DNA of 64,000 nt. Source: Alcanivorax nanhaiticus. GTDB taxonomy: Bacteria > Pseudomonadota > Gammaproteobacteria > Pseudomonadales > Alcanivoracaceae. Positions 17,874 through 26,460 of this stretch are shown here, piece after piece; positions within the stretch are counted from its first letter, which is position 1; each line of letters starts with the position of its first letter. A model generated the notes under the pieces. The model was not told the DNA's origin and made no database searches. It saw only the letters and a list, made by a program, of their open reading frames with translations. The position numbers and the translations under genes are program-made. The stretch spans positions 62,001-126,000 of the forward strand of contig NZ_ARXV01000006.1 in the NCBI RefSeq assembly GCF_000756665.1, in the 5' to 3' direction.

Positions 17874-18018
17874 GAGTTTCGAGTTTCGAGTTTCGAGTTT
17901 CGAGTTTCGAGTTTCGAGTTTCGAGTTTCGAAGAGCAAAACCCGCTCCAACTGAAAGCCAAAGTGTTTTCTTTTACGCCTTTGATTTTCGCAACTCGAAA
18001 CTCGTTACTCGAGCCTCG
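17874..18018. repeat. Heptad-arm inverted repeat, GAGTTTC class (element F, eight exact units)
   Basis: The left arm is eight exact consecutive GAGTTTC units (17874-17929). The right arm (about 17984-18018) holds GCAACTC, GAAACTC, GTTACTC, GAGCCTC. It fills the gap between the convergent selO and DUF1513 genes. Its spacer (GAAGAGCAAAACCC and TTTTACGCCTTTGATTTTCG) is nearly the same as that of element G on the far side of the DUF1513 gene, in the same orientation. Confidence 0.88.
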
Positions 18019-18021
18019 CCC

Positions 18022-19128
18022 CTACCCCAACCGCAGATGGTTATCCCACCAGCCGCCCGGCAGGTCCAGCCAGTGGCTGGCGACCTGGCCGTCTTGATAG
18101 CTGAAGTAGCGACAGCGGCCCTGGCCGGACGTGACGGCGAACCCGTCGCCCGCCACACCGACCCCGGCACAATCTTCCATGGGCACATCCACAAGAGTCT
18201 CGGCCGTATCCAGATCCCAAACGAAAAAACGGTTGCCGCGCGGCGCCGTCATCGCCACCTGCCGGCGCTCGCCATGAATGGCTATGCTCGCCGTGTACTG
18301 ATCCATCATCGCCAATTGCGAAGCCCCTACAGGGAAAGGCTGATAAGGCTGCTCTGGACGCTTCACCGCCAATAACGGCACTGTCTCCCAGGCCTCTCCC
18401 TGATACTGCTGTCCGGTGATGATCGTGCCATCGCTGGCGACAGCCAGGTGGCGAATACTGCTTTGTGAATGCTGCAGAGTTTCCTTGCTATGCAGCTCGC
18501 CGTGGCGATCCATTACCACCAGGCTCGGCGACATACTGTGGAGGTTGGTTTTCTCACGGCTGCCTTCGGTACGAATCCCCCCGTTGGCCACCACCAGGGA
18601 CTCACCATCCGGCATCCAGGCCAACTGGTGTGGCCCCACGCCATGGGTAGGCACTTCACCTTCATGCACCAACTGCAAGTTACCTTGATCAAGCCGGTAA
18701 CGACCCAGCACACCACGACCGGGCTCATTCAGATCGTTTTCGGTGGCATAGAGCCATTCCCCTGCGCCATGGAAAACCGCATGGCCATAAAAATGCCGTT
18801 GCGGCTGCCCCCGCACGATCTGTAGCAAACCGCCATCGCGTAAATCAATCAGGTAACTTTCACGAGCAGGTCGGCGGCCAACAAACAGTGCCAGGGGCAG
18901 AAAAGGATGGCGAGCCACATCATGACAACGCTCCGCCACCGGCGTGGCAAACGCCCGTTTCCCATCGAGAAAATAACCAGTGCAATAATGTTTTCCAGCG
19001 TCGTCATTACGGGCGGACAACAACAACGGCGACTGCCCTTTCCCTTGCCAGAACGCCCAACCGCCCAGGGCCGCCACACCACCGAGGGCCGCACCCATGC
19101 CAAGAAGATGTCGTCGTGTCAGAGTCAT
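18022..19128 (-). CDS. DUF1513 domain-containing protein, Tat-exported
   Basis: 368 aa with a twin-arginine-like signal (LTRRHLLGMGAALGGVAALGG). The body resembles a seven-bladed propeller with repeated strands, including GHAVFHGAGEWLYATEND and HQLAWMPDGESLVVANGG, which are DUF1513 hallmarks. In many proteobacteria DUF1513 genes follow imelysin and di-haem oxidoreductase genes, exactly as here, suggesting a shared iron- or copper-related periplasmic role. It is the distal gene of the cluster. It is enclosed by heptad elements F and G, which are direct copies. Confidence 0.85.
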   Translation of the reverse strand: MTLTRRHLLGMGAALGGVAALGGWAFWQGKGQSPLLLSARNDDAGKHYCTGYFLDGKRAFATPVAERCHDVARHPFLPLALFVGRRPARESYLIDLRDGGLLQIVRGQPQRHFYGHAVFHGAGEWLYATENDLNEPGRGVLGRYRLDQGNLQLVHEGEVPTHGVGPHQLAWMPDGESLVVANGGIRTEGSREKTNLHSMSPSLVVMDRHGELHSKETLQHSQSSIRHLAVASDGTIITGQQYQGEAWETVPLLAVKRPEQPYQPFPVGASQLAMMDQYTASIAIHGERRQVAMTAPRGNRFFVWDLDTAETLVDVPMEDCAGVGVAGDGFAVTSGQGRCRYFSYQDGQVASHWLDLPGGWWDNHLRLG

Positions 19129-19182
19129 GGCACCCTCACCAGAATCGGCAATTGCAGAAGTATTCAGAAGCCGGCGCGAAGC

Positions 19183-19283
19183 GAGTTTCGAGTTTCGAGT
19201 TTCGAGTTTCGAAGAGAAAACCCGGATTCGCTAAACGGGACAGGCTTTTACGCTTTTGATTTTCGCAACTCGAAACTCGCCAC
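19183..19283. repeat. Heptad-arm inverted repeat, GAGTTTC class (element G)
   Basis: Four exact GAGTTTC units (19183-19210) face a right arm (about 19258-19283) with GCAACTC, GAAACTC, GCCACTG. It lies between the DUF1513 start and the end of the upstream imelysin gene, inside an otherwise co-directional cluster. The spacer starts GAAGAGAAAACCC and ends TTTTACGCTTTTGATTTTCG, almost matching element F. Confidence 0.86.
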
Positions 19284-19287
19284 TGAT

Positions 19288-20328
19288 TCAATCGCCATCA
19301 TTGGCATTAAACCCAATCTGGATACCCAGATCCCTGGCCAGTTCCACCTGCTGCAGGGTCTCCAGATTATCCAGGCTGTCGTACAGCGACTGAAGCTGTG
19401 ATTGCTGCTCCGGCTCCTGCACAAGCGTGACCAACGGTGCCGGCAGCGCTGCCAGCTTTTTCCCGGTGTCCTGGTAGGCAGCATCGATCCGGGTCACCAG
19501 ATCCGCACTGGCCACCAGCGATCGCACTCGCTCCCAGACCGCCTGGGCGCCTGACAATGACGCTTGCAAATTGCCCGCAGAATGCTGGCTCCGCCAGGCT
19601 TCCGCCTGCCAGGGCTGAGCCACCCCCTGATTCAACCGCCCCATGGGGACACCCAGTTTCTTCTTCAGCACATCCACAGCGGTGATCTGGGTGCGCAGGA
19701 TGCTGCCAAGTGCTTCATCGGCAGAGGCGAAACGCGCATTGGGAAACGCTGTCAGCATGACAGTCATGCCTTCTGAACCCGCCCAGAGGGAGAGCACCTC
19801 CCCTGACAACGCTTGCTGATGACGCGCGATGCCGGTCAGCAATGGGCAATAACGATCACCCTGGCTGGTCAGGTCCACCGCTTCATCAAACACCACATAC
19901 TCGAAAGCGCTCAATCCCTGCACCACCACACTGGCGCCCTCCAGGGCCTCCTGGCTGAGTGGCGAAGCGGCGGCCAACAGGTCTTCTACCTGACGGGCCA
20001 CCATGTTGCGCTTGTCCGGCCAGAACTGGACCTGCCAGCTACGATTGCCCTCTGCCATCGGACCAATCATCAACGGTTGCAGATAAGACCATTGCTGCAG
20101 AGTGCGATAGAACGCCTGCTCCAACGCGGATACGTCCAGTTCACCCGCGCAAAATCCTTCTGTCGCCACCAGCAACGCCGCATTACTGCCATGCCACTTT
20201 TCATGAGCCGGCAGCAACACCTGATTTGTCAGCTGTTCCGTGACTTCCTGACGAGGATCACTACAAGCCGCCACCAGCATCGCCAGTAGCACAGGCAACA
20301 CATTCCGCATCCGCATCTTCATGGACAA
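19288..20328 (-). CDS. Imelysin family protein
   Basis: 346 aa, exported as a lipoprotein (VLPVLLAMLVAACSD, Cys at about 22). It is helical and matches the imelysin-peptidase-like fold. The usual GxHxxE motif appears as GLSAFEYVVFD, with Ser replacing His, as in one branch of the family. It lies eight bases after the di-haem oxidoreductase gene. Imelysins (IrpA/EfeO-like M75 domain) are iron-regulated periplasmic proteins; peptidase activity is doubtful. Confidence 0.85.
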   Translation of the reverse strand: MSMKMRMRNVLPVLLAMLVAACSDPRQEVTEQLTNQVLLPAHEKWHGSNAALLVATEGFCAGELDVSALEQAFYRTLQQWSYLQPLMIGPMAEGNRSWQVQFWPDKRNMVARQVEDLLAAASPLSQEALEGASVVVQGLSAFEYVVFDEAVDLTSQGDRYCPLLTGIARHQQALSGEVLSLWAGSEGMTVMLTAFPNARFASADEALGSILRTQITAVDVLKKKLGVPMGRLNQGVAQPWQAEAWRSQHSAGNLQASLSGAQAVWERVRSLVASADLVTRIDAAYQDTGKKLAALPAPLVTLVQEPEQQSQLQSLYDSLDNLETLQQVELARDLGIQIGFNANDGD

Positions 20329-20335
20329 CTCCCAG

Positions 20336-21736
20336 CTACAGTGAATTCAGGAACGCCAGCAGGGCTTCGCGCTGCTCGGCATCAAACGTCAGCACCTTGT
20401 CTCGGGAGGCAGCCGCTTCACCACCGTGCCAGAGAATCGCCTCCATCAGATTGCGCGCCCGGCCATCATGGAGAAACTGGGTATGGCCATTCACAGCCTC
20501 AGTCAGCCCGATACCCCACAGTGGCGGGGTACGCCACTCCTGGCCATTGGCCAGAAATTCCGGGCGACCATCCGCCAACTCTGGCCCCATGTCGTGCAGC
20601 AACAAATCGGTGTAAGGCCGAATCGTCTGGTTGGCCAATTCCGGCTCCGCGGCATCCGCTGCGGTGGTGTAGCTGGGCACATGACAACCCTGACAATTCG
20701 TCTGGAAGAACAACCCCTTGCCTTCCAGTACCTTGGGATCATTCACGTTGCGTCTGGCCGGCACGGCAAGGTTACGGGTATAGAACGTCACGTTATCCAG
20801 AATCTCGTCACTGACCTCCGGAGTACCGCCATCGGGTAACGCGAGGCACGCCTGCTGACTGGGCGCGCAGGAATCCGTGGGCACGAGATTGCTGGTTAAC
20901 CCCATATCGTTGGCAAACGCCTCGGCATTTTGCTGGCGCAGGCTGGGCTGCCCGGCCTTCCAGCCAAACCGGCCAAGTTGCGTGGTGTCGCTGGCACGGT
21001 CCCATACCTGATTGGCCCTGCCACTGATGCCATCACCATCGGCATCCCCCGGGTCGGCATGGGCCAGCAGGTCTTCATCGCTAATCGCCTCCAGGAAGCC
21101 CAGCCCGATCACCGGCGGGGCAATACGTGCCGAGAAAAGGGTAGCAGGGTGCATCTGGCCATAACCCAGATTGCTGAACGTCAGCCGCGGCTTGCGCAGT
21201 TCCACTTCGTGTCCGTCGGCAAAGCGCATCACCAGCGGAGAATACTCCACCCGCACCCGGCCCTCAGGCGCGACACCGGGAATCGCTGCGTCCTGAAACT
21301 GACCACCATAGTTGGGCTCAGCCACCAGACCACTTCGGGTCAGATCGTCCCCCTCACCTGCTGGTACGGACAACCGCACCAACATGGAAACCGCCTGCTT
21401 GGCCTCCGGACCCGGCGGATGACCTCGACCATCCTTGATATGACAGTTCTGACAAGCGTTGGTGTTGAAAAGCGGACCGAGACCATCGCGGGCATCGGTG
21501 GACGCCGGTGCAATCACCCAGGGGTTGCGGAAGAAACTGTTGCCCACACTGAAGTCCAAACGGCGAGTGGGCGAGAGATTGGCCAGAGGCAGCGAGAAGG
21601 CGTTTTGATCGACCTTGGTCACCGTACCTTCACCGGCAGACAGCTGCTCGCCGGGCTCCGCCTCGGTAAAGGTAGGGCCAGAATCACAGGCGGCCAGCAC
21701 GCTGGCCAGGGACAGGGTCAAGATGGCATAACGCAA
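20336..21736 (-). CDS. Di-haem oxidoreductase family protein (DUF1111, 'thiol oxidoreductase')
   Basis: 466 aa lipoprotein (SLASVLAACDSG). Two haem-binding CXXCH sites are visible: CQNCH (about residue 96) and CQGCH (about 344), with DGDGISGRANQVWD between them, a DUF1111 hallmark. The C-terminal region PLWGIGLTEAVNGHTQFLHDGRARN is also typical. Known gene neighbourhoods pair this family with imelysins, and this one is flanked by two. The role is probably periplasmic electron transfer linked to iron uptake; the substrate is unproven. Confidence 0.9.
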   Translation of the reverse strand: MRYAILTLSLASVLAACDSGPTFTEAEPGEQLSAGEGTVTKVDQNAFSLPLANLSPTRRLDFSVGNSFFRNPWVIAPASTDARDGLGPLFNTNACQNCHIKDGRGHPPGPEAKQAVSMLVRLSVPAGEGDDLTRSGLVAEPNYGGQFQDAAIPGVAPEGRVRVEYSPLVMRFADGHEVELRKPRLTFSNLGYGQMHPATLFSARIAPPVIGLGFLEAISDEDLLAHADPGDADGDGISGRANQVWDRASDTTQLGRFGWKAGQPSLRQQNAEAFANDMGLTSNLVPTDSCAPSQQACLALPDGGTPEVSDEILDNVTFYTRNLAVPARRNVNDPKVLEGKGLFFQTNCQGCHVPSYTTAADAAEPELANQTIRPYTDLLLHDMGPELADGRPEFLANGQEWRTPPLWGIGLTEAVNGHTQFLHDGRARNLMEAILWHGGEAAASRDKVLTFDAEQREALLAFLNSL

Positions 21737-21796
21737 GACAAGTATCCTTCCAGAATTTCAGGTGCCACGCGGTGTGGCTTTCACGCCGGTGCGGCA

Positions 21797-21823
21797 AGAA
21801 AAACGCCGCCTCATCAGGCGGCG
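21797..21823 (-). terminator. Rho-independent terminator between imelysin and di-haem genes
   Basis: On the minus strand a CGCCGCC/GGCGGCG stem with a short loop is followed by TTTTTCTT. It lies about 20 bases after the first imelysin stop and about 60 bases before the di-haem gene start. It would cut or attenuate transcription inside the cluster. Confidence 0.75.
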
Positions 21824-21844
21824 CTATCTTATCAGATCCCGTTT

Positions 21845-23128
21845 TCAGAACTGATGGTCGGCGGTGTCAGGGTTGAGCGCCTGAATATCCAGCACCAGGG
21901 CCGCCTTCTCGATGCTGCCAGTCTGCTGCACTAGCGCGTTAATCGCCCCATTAATCAATTCCGCACCCTGGGCATTACCCGGCGCGATCAACTGATCAAA
22001 GTGCGCGCCATTGGCAGCGCTATCTACCAGCCCTTGCAGAGCGGTTTCACTGGCCGCCAGATCCTGCTTGAGACGGGCATCCACTGCCGGGTCCTTTGCC
22101 GCCACCAAATCGCTCAGGGAAGGACCGGCCAGCTTTTCGCCGCCGACGGTCTGATATTCACCCAGATACACATTGGCAATGCCCTTGCCGTTGTAGAAGT
22201 GGGAGAAATGGGTGTTATCACTGAAACAATCATGTTCGTCTTCCGGTGAATGCGCTGCCAATGCCACCTTCATGCGCTCACCCGCCAGCTCTCCCAGCGA
22301 CAGACTGCCCATGCCGAACAGCATCTTGCGCAGCCCGTTCTTCACCTCATCACTTTCCAGCTCGGCACGATAGTTATCCGCATCGGGCTGCCACTCGGCC
22401 ACCATGGCCTCAAGATCACTGATCAACAATCCCGTCACTGCCTGCAGATACTCGCGGCGACGCTCGTTATTCCCTCCGGTCGCTCCATCGCCAAGGGCAA
22501 AATCCGTCGCCGGGCGCTCCCCGGCACCGGCCTGGGTGCCATTCAGATCCTGACCCCAGAGCAAAAACTCGATGGCGTGATACCCGGTGGCCACATTCAC
22601 TTCTGAACCACCCAGCTCATTCAGGCTAGCCAGCAGCTCTCCATTCAGCTCCGACAGGTCCAACACCTGCTCACCGATCATGAGCGATTCACTGGCAATG
22701 ATATTGGCACGCGCCCCCGGGTTACCCATCACCGCCTGGTAGCTGTCATCCACATAGTCAATCAGCCCTTCATCCAGCGGCCAGGCATTGACCTGCCCCT
22801 CCCATTCATCCACCACCCGGTTACCAAACCGGAAGACTTCGGTCTGCATGTAGGGGACTCGGGCTGCACGCCAAGCATCCCGGGCCGCCGCCAGGGTTTG
22901 CTCTGATGGCTCCGCCAGCAGAACATTGACCGCCTCCTGCATGGCCCGGGCCTGAGCCAGGGCATCGCTGTAAGTCGCCAGCACCAGGTCCGCGTAGTGG
23001 CTGACCACCTGGCGGGCCTGAGCCTCATCATAGGGAGTAGATTCAACGGCAGAACCGGGTTCTTCACTACACCCTGCCATCCACAGGGAAGACAGCAGCA
23101 GGCCACCGGCAGCAACACGGGTCAACAT
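21845..23128 (-). CDS. Imelysin family protein, lipoprotein (IrpA-like)
   Basis: 427 aa. The start at ATG 23128 is preferred over 23158 because GAGGA lies upstream and it gives a clean lipoprotein signal (LLLSSLWMAGCSEE). It holds the canonical GxHxxE motif within GYHAIEFLLWGQD and the family's NAWPLDEGLIDYV and DDEHDCFSDNTHFSH-like stretches. This form is about 90 residues longer than the second imelysin. A Fur-box-like site lies about 90 bases upstream. It is predicted to be the first gene of an iron-starvation cluster. Confidence 0.9.
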   Translation of the reverse strand: MLTRVAAGGLLLSSLWMAGCSEEPGSAVESTPYDEAQARQVVSHYADLVLATYSDALAQARAMQEAVNVLLAEPSEQTLAAARDAWRAARVPYMQTEVFRFGNRVVDEWEGQVNAWPLDEGLIDYVDDSYQAVMGNPGARANIIASESLMIGEQVLDLSELNGELLASLNELGGSEVNVATGYHAIEFLLWGQDLNGTQAGAGERPATDFALGDGATGGNNERRREYLQAVTGLLISDLEAMVAEWQPDADNYRAELESDEVKNGLRKMLFGMGSLSLGELAGERMKVALAAHSPEDEHDCFSDNTHFSHFYNGKGIANVYLGEYQTVGGEKLAGPSLSDLVAAKDPAVDARLKQDLAASETALQGLVDSAANGAHFDQLIAPGNAQGAELINGAINALVQQTGSIEKAALVLDIQALNPDTADHQF

Positions 23129-23212
23129 AGGTTTTCCTCTATCATTCTCGACAGTCAATCAGGGAGCGTCGTCAGCGCAAGCGCGCACCACAATCCCGAA
23201 AAATCCAAAAAT

Positions 23213-23233
23213 GCGAATTATTCTCATTATTGT
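23213..23233. promoter_or_regulatory. Fur-box-like operator
   Basis: The stretch GCGAATTATTCTCATTATTG has the ATAATGAGAATAATT core on the minus strand, close to the GATAATGATAATCATTATC consensus in 7-1-7 form. It sits upstream of the imelysin gene (start 23128) and about 180 bases upstream of nhaD on the other strand; the imelysin cluster is the likely target. Confidence 0.75.
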
Positions 23234-23409
23234 AAAGGAAAACACCCCAATAAATCACTCCGATACACCGGTTGCAGGATCATTCAGGCAAAAAAGCAGG
23301 CTATACACTGCGTTTTTCTAATGAACATTGTTCGATCGGCACCTAGAATGCCCCCACGCAGCCCCGCTGCCTTCACCCCCGTCCGCCCATTACTTGCGAG
23401 ACACCTGTC

Positions 23410-24639
23410 ATGACCACTGTGTTGCTCATCCTGGTGGCGCTGGGCTTTGTGTCCATCGTCATCGAAGACATCGTTCATATCGATAAAGCCAAAACCACCC
23501 TCTTTTTTGGGTCCTTTGCCTGGCTGCTGTTCTTCATTTCACCGCCAACAGGCCTCAGTCATGAAGCACTGATGGAAAGCCTGAATGAAAACCTGCTGGA
23601 TATCGCCACGCTATGGCTGTTCCTGATGGCCGCCATGACGTTTGTGGCCTACCTGTCCGGCAAAGGCATTATCGACAATATCGTCAATCGGCTACTGCCC
23701 TCGCAGATCAGCGAGCGAAAGCTGATGCTGCTGACTGGCCTGTTCGCCTTCCTGTTTTCGTCCATGGCCGACAACATTACCGCCACGCTGGTCTGCATCG
23801 CGGTACTGATGAACCTCAACCTGCCAGCCCAGAAACTGCTTCGTTACCTGGTGCTGGTAGTGTTCTCGGTAAATGCTGGTGGTACTGCACTCATCACCGG
23901 CGATGTCACCACCCTGATGATTTTCCTCGCCAACAAGGTGGCGATTCCCGATCTGCTGCTGCTGAGTCTGCCAGCCGCCAGCGCGGTCGCCGTGCTCGCC
24001 GTCATGCTCTCTTTCGGACTCAATGGCGAAGTGCACATCGAGAAGCAGCTGCAAACCACCGAAAGAGGCGACAAGGTCATCGCCACTCTGTTCTTCGCGA
24101 CTATTGTCGGCACTATCGGTGCCAACGTGGCCTTCGGCATTCCTCCGGTATTGTGTTTCCTGTTCGGCCTGTCCCTGATGTTCATGGTGGTGCAGTTCAC
24201 CAACAAGGATGAGCCCATCCTGGAATATATCCGCAAGATTGAGTTCGACACCCTGCTGTTCTTTCTCGGGGTACTGTTGCTGGTGGGCATGCTCAAGGAA
24301 CTGGGCATGCTGGCCTATTTCCCGGCGCTCTATGACGTATTGCCACCGGTGGCTGCCAACTATCTGGTCGGCCTGGCATCCGCATTGTTTGATAACGTAC
24401 CGCTAACTGCAGCGCTGCTGAATTCCGGCATCGAGATGAGCCTGGCGGAATGGCTGTCGCTGACCTACTCGGTAGGTGTAGGCGGTGCCCTGCTGGTGAT
24501 CGGCTCCGCCGCAGGGGTGATTGCCATGAGCAAGGTGGAAGCCCTCACCTTCGGCTCCTACCTGCGCTACTTCGGCTATCTGCTGGTCGCGTACAGCGTC
24601 GGGTTTGTGGCGGTGCTGGGACTGGGGGCGTTGCTGTAA
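23410..24639 (+). CDS. nhaD: Sodium:proton antiporter NhaD
   Basis: 409 aa of the ion-transporter superfamily, with about 11 membrane segments. Sequence signatures are FSSMADNITATLVCIAVLMNLN, VNAGGTALITGDVTTLMIF and SALFDNVPLTAALLN, which carry the conserved polar residues of NhaD. It exports Na+ (and Li+) in exchange for protons at alkaline pH, as expected of a marine or haloalkaliphilic organism. It is a single gene, ending seven bases before heptad element H. Confidence 0.92.
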   Translation: MTTVLLILVALGFVSIVIEDIVHIDKAKTTLFFGSFAWLLFFISPPTGLSHEALMESLNENLLDIATLWLFLMAAMTFVAYLSGKGIIDNIVNRLLPSQISERKLMLLTGLFAFLFSSMADNITATLVCIAVLMNLNLPAQKLLRYLVLVVFSVNAGGTALITGDVTTLMIFLANKVAIPDLLLLSLPAASAVAVLAVMLSFGLNGEVHIEKQLQTTERGDKVIATLFFATIVGTIGANVAFGIPPVLCFLFGLSLMFMVVQFTNKDEPILEYIRKIEFDTLLFFLGVLLLVGMLKELGMLAYFPALYDVLPPVAANYLVGLASALFDNVPLTAALLNSGIEMSLAEWLSLTYSVGVGGALLVIGSAAGVIAMSKVEALTFGSYLRYFGYLLVAYSVGFVAVLGLGALL

Positions 24640-24645
24640 GGGCAA

Positions 24646-24793
24646 GTTGAAAGTGCAAAGTTTAAACGCGGATCAGGTTGTCGTTCTGTGCAAGGCTCTG
24701 CCCGCGTTAACCGGTAATGGCGCGGGCACAAACCGATAAACCAGTGCAGCGGCGCGTCCCGCACATTTGAATTTTCAACTTTAAACTTTCAAC
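24646..24793. repeat. Heptad-arm inverted repeat, GTTNAAA class (element H)
   Basis: The left arm is GTTGAAA, GTGCAAA, GTTTAAA (24646-24666). The right arm is TTTCAAC, TTTAAAC, TTTCAAC (24773-24793). The core TGCCCGCG (24699-24706) pairs with CGCGGGCA (24721-24728). The whole core matches that of element A when read on the opposite strand, including a CCGGTAA in the loop. It lies between the convergent nhaD and GNAT genes and starts six bases after the nhaD stop. Confidence 0.85.
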
Positions 24794-24798
24794 TGCTC

Positions 24799-25302
24799 TC
24801 AAACCTGAAACGCCGGGTGATAATGCACCTCCGCATCCGGCCAGGTGCCGTTTAGCAATAACGCTTGAAAGTATTCCGCCGGCACCCCTGACAGACGCAG
24901 CAACGGTGTGGCGACAAACCCGAAGCGCACATACCAGGCAGGGTCCCCCAGCAACACACAACCGTGGGCGCCCTGCTGCTTCAGGCTATCCAGCCCTGCC
25001 AGCACCAGCTGACTGCCAACGCCTTTCCCTTGCCACTCCGGTAACACCGATACCGGCCCCAGCCCGTACCAGTGGCTGGCACCACAGGAAAGTGTCACCG
25101 GAGAGAAGGCAATGTGCCCCACCAACTCACCTTCAAGTTCAGCCACCAGCGACAGAGAGAGCGCCCCCGCATCACGCAGGGCATCTACGATAAGCGGTTC
25201 GCGCTGATCGCTGTGGGAAACATTGGCGAAGGCATCCGCGGTGAGGGCATGAATGGCCGGGATGTCGTCGGGTTGTTCATTACGAATATGAAAGGATGGC
25301 AT
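24799..25302 (-). CDS. GNAT family N-acetyltransferase
   Basis: 167 aa. The acetyl-CoA-binding motif A is LGPVSVLPEWQGKGVGSQLV (Q-G-K-G-V-G). The layout resembles the YhbS-type GNATs: GYDAF-like EADAFANVSHSDQREPLIVDAL early and GDPAWYVRFGFV late. The start is ATG 25302, which has GGAG five bases upstream, in preference to a GTG at 25308. The acceptor substrate is unknown. Confidence 0.88.
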   Translation of the reverse strand: MPSFHIRNEQPDDIPAIHALTADAFANVSHSDQREPLIVDALRDAGALSLSLVAELEGELVGHIAFSPVTLSCGASHWYGLGPVSVLPEWQGKGVGSQLVLAGLDSLKQQGAHGCVLLGDPAWYVRFGFVATPLLRLSGVPAEYFQALLLNGTWPDAEVHYHPAFQV

Positions 25303-25479
25303 GGCCACTCCGTTTCGTCAGATCGGTGTCCAGCGGGCTTACGGAAACGCACAAGGGCCTCATGCCAAGCCCGACCACCGAAGCCACAAGCAAAGCTGCA
25401 GGGCCCAGAGGCATCTCTTTCTGTAGAGACCTGTCGAGCCCTGAAATGCCTGATCGCCCTGCGGTCGATTCCGAGCTTC

Positions 25480-25585
25480 GCACGGTTCGCGGCCGAACGT
25501 CCGCTCCTACAGCTCCAACGACGTTTCTGGAATCCTTACCTCGCTTGGGCTCGGATCGCGTGCAGGCACGCTCCCACAGCGGCTT
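25480..25585. repeat. REP-like fragments of the composite intergenic element
   Basis: GCTCCTACAGC (25503-25513) is the reverse of the TGTAGGAGC end of composite elements at 50549 and 51546, preceded by the palindromic CGGCCGAACGTCCG. It is followed by GGAATCCTTACCTCGCTTGG and GGCTCGGATCGC (25530-25560), the right outer arm of those elements, without the heptad core between. The 25303-25640 stretch carries only these fragments and no gene. It resembles Pseudomonas-type REP sequences. Confidence 0.65.
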
Positions 25586-25640
25586 CGTTGAAAGGCAGAA
25601 GCTCGGGAACTTTTTGGTTTTCCTATCCAACTGAGCGTAG

Positions 25641-25925
25641 CTAGTTCGCCCCGTATAGATCGTTGTTGAGATCCATCAGATCCCTGTCCATCTGCTGCCA
25701 GCGCTCACCCGCAGCCTCGCCATCAATCCCGGCCAGTTCATGGTACTCATCAATGCGCTGCTGCAGGTCGGTCAGCACATCCTGTAGCGCCAGGCGATGA
25801 CGCTCGGCTTCCGTATTGGCATCGCCGCTGTCACTAATGGCTTTTTTCTCCAGCGATTCCAGTTCACTTTCCAGCTCGTCCAGCTTGCCCTTGATATCGG
25901 CAATCATCGACTTCACGTTTTCCAT
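25641..25925 (-). CDS. Small coiled-coil protein of unknown function
   Basis: 94 aa, almost entirely helical and acidic. Residues 1-30 (MIADIKGKLDELESELESLE) form a clear heptad coiled coil, followed by a second helix pair (LQDVLTDLQQRIDEYHELAG). GGAG lies about eight bases before ATG 25925. The layout resembles small stress-response coiled-coil proteins, but no specific family is recognised. It is divergent from the small gene at 26141. Confidence 0.65.
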   Translation of the reverse strand: MENVKSMIADIKGKLDELESELESLEKKAISDSGDANTEAERHRLALQDVLTDLQQRIDEYHELAGIDGEAAGERWQQMDRDLMDLNNDLYGAN

Positions 25926-26140
25926 AATCGCACTCCAGGTTCCGATCAGGATTCGGAGATGAACCCGCTATCAGGTTGCCGCCTTTTGTTTCCCAAGGTC
26001 AACTCTGGCGCTGACAATGGCATCCATCACCTGACAACCGGTCATGCTTCAACAAATCATACAATTCCATGTATGGTCGAAATACCGACTTTCCGCTACA
26101 TTCGTAAGCAATCACCATGATGTAAACCAGCAGGTCGACC

Positions 26141-26452
26141 ATGAAAAAAACAGTACAACGGGCAGAGTTGCTCAAGGACATGATTCAGGAAGCGATCGAG
26201 GACGGTGCCAGCACCGTGGAAGATGTGCACCAGCATATTGCCAGCTTGCCATTCGATGCTCTGGAAAAGCTCGGCTTGTTTGAAGAACAGGCGGCCTCCT
26301 TGAAAGACAAGCAACGCAAGACGATCGGCATGGTCTACGACACTATCCGTCGCATCAACCAGGATATTGGCAGCCTTATTTCGGAACAATTCGCTGCGCT
26401 CGAAGATGCACAAGCCGCCAGCAAGAACATGGACAAAAACGACGACGAATAA
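26141..26452 (+). CDS. Small helical protein of unknown function
   Basis: 103 aa, mostly helical, with segments ELLKDMIQEAIEDGASTVED, HQHIASLPFDALEKLG and GMVYDTIRRINQDIGSLI, and a hydrophilic tail (KNMDKNDDE). It resembles small phasin-like or helical-bundle proteins, but I cannot assign a family. AGGTCG precedes ATG 26141. It is followed nine bases later by the perfect heptad element I. Confidence 0.65.
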   Translation: MKKTVQRAELLKDMIQEAIEDGASTVEDVHQHIASLPFDALEKLGLFEEQAASLKDKQRKTIGMVYDTIRRINQDIGSLISEQFAALEDAQAASKNMDKNDDE

Positions 26453-26460
26453 CAAGTATT

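Noticed and set aside
17874..18018. CRISPR array
   Set aside because: Repeats are 7 bp and contiguous with no spacers of regular length, and no cas genes are present.
2229..24793. GTTNAAA heptads resemble the GTTRRRY/RYYYAAC core sites of integron attC
   Set aside because: Order is reversed (GTT... first, ...AAC last), the units are tandem, no integron integrase is in the window, and the genes are not small cassettes in one direction.
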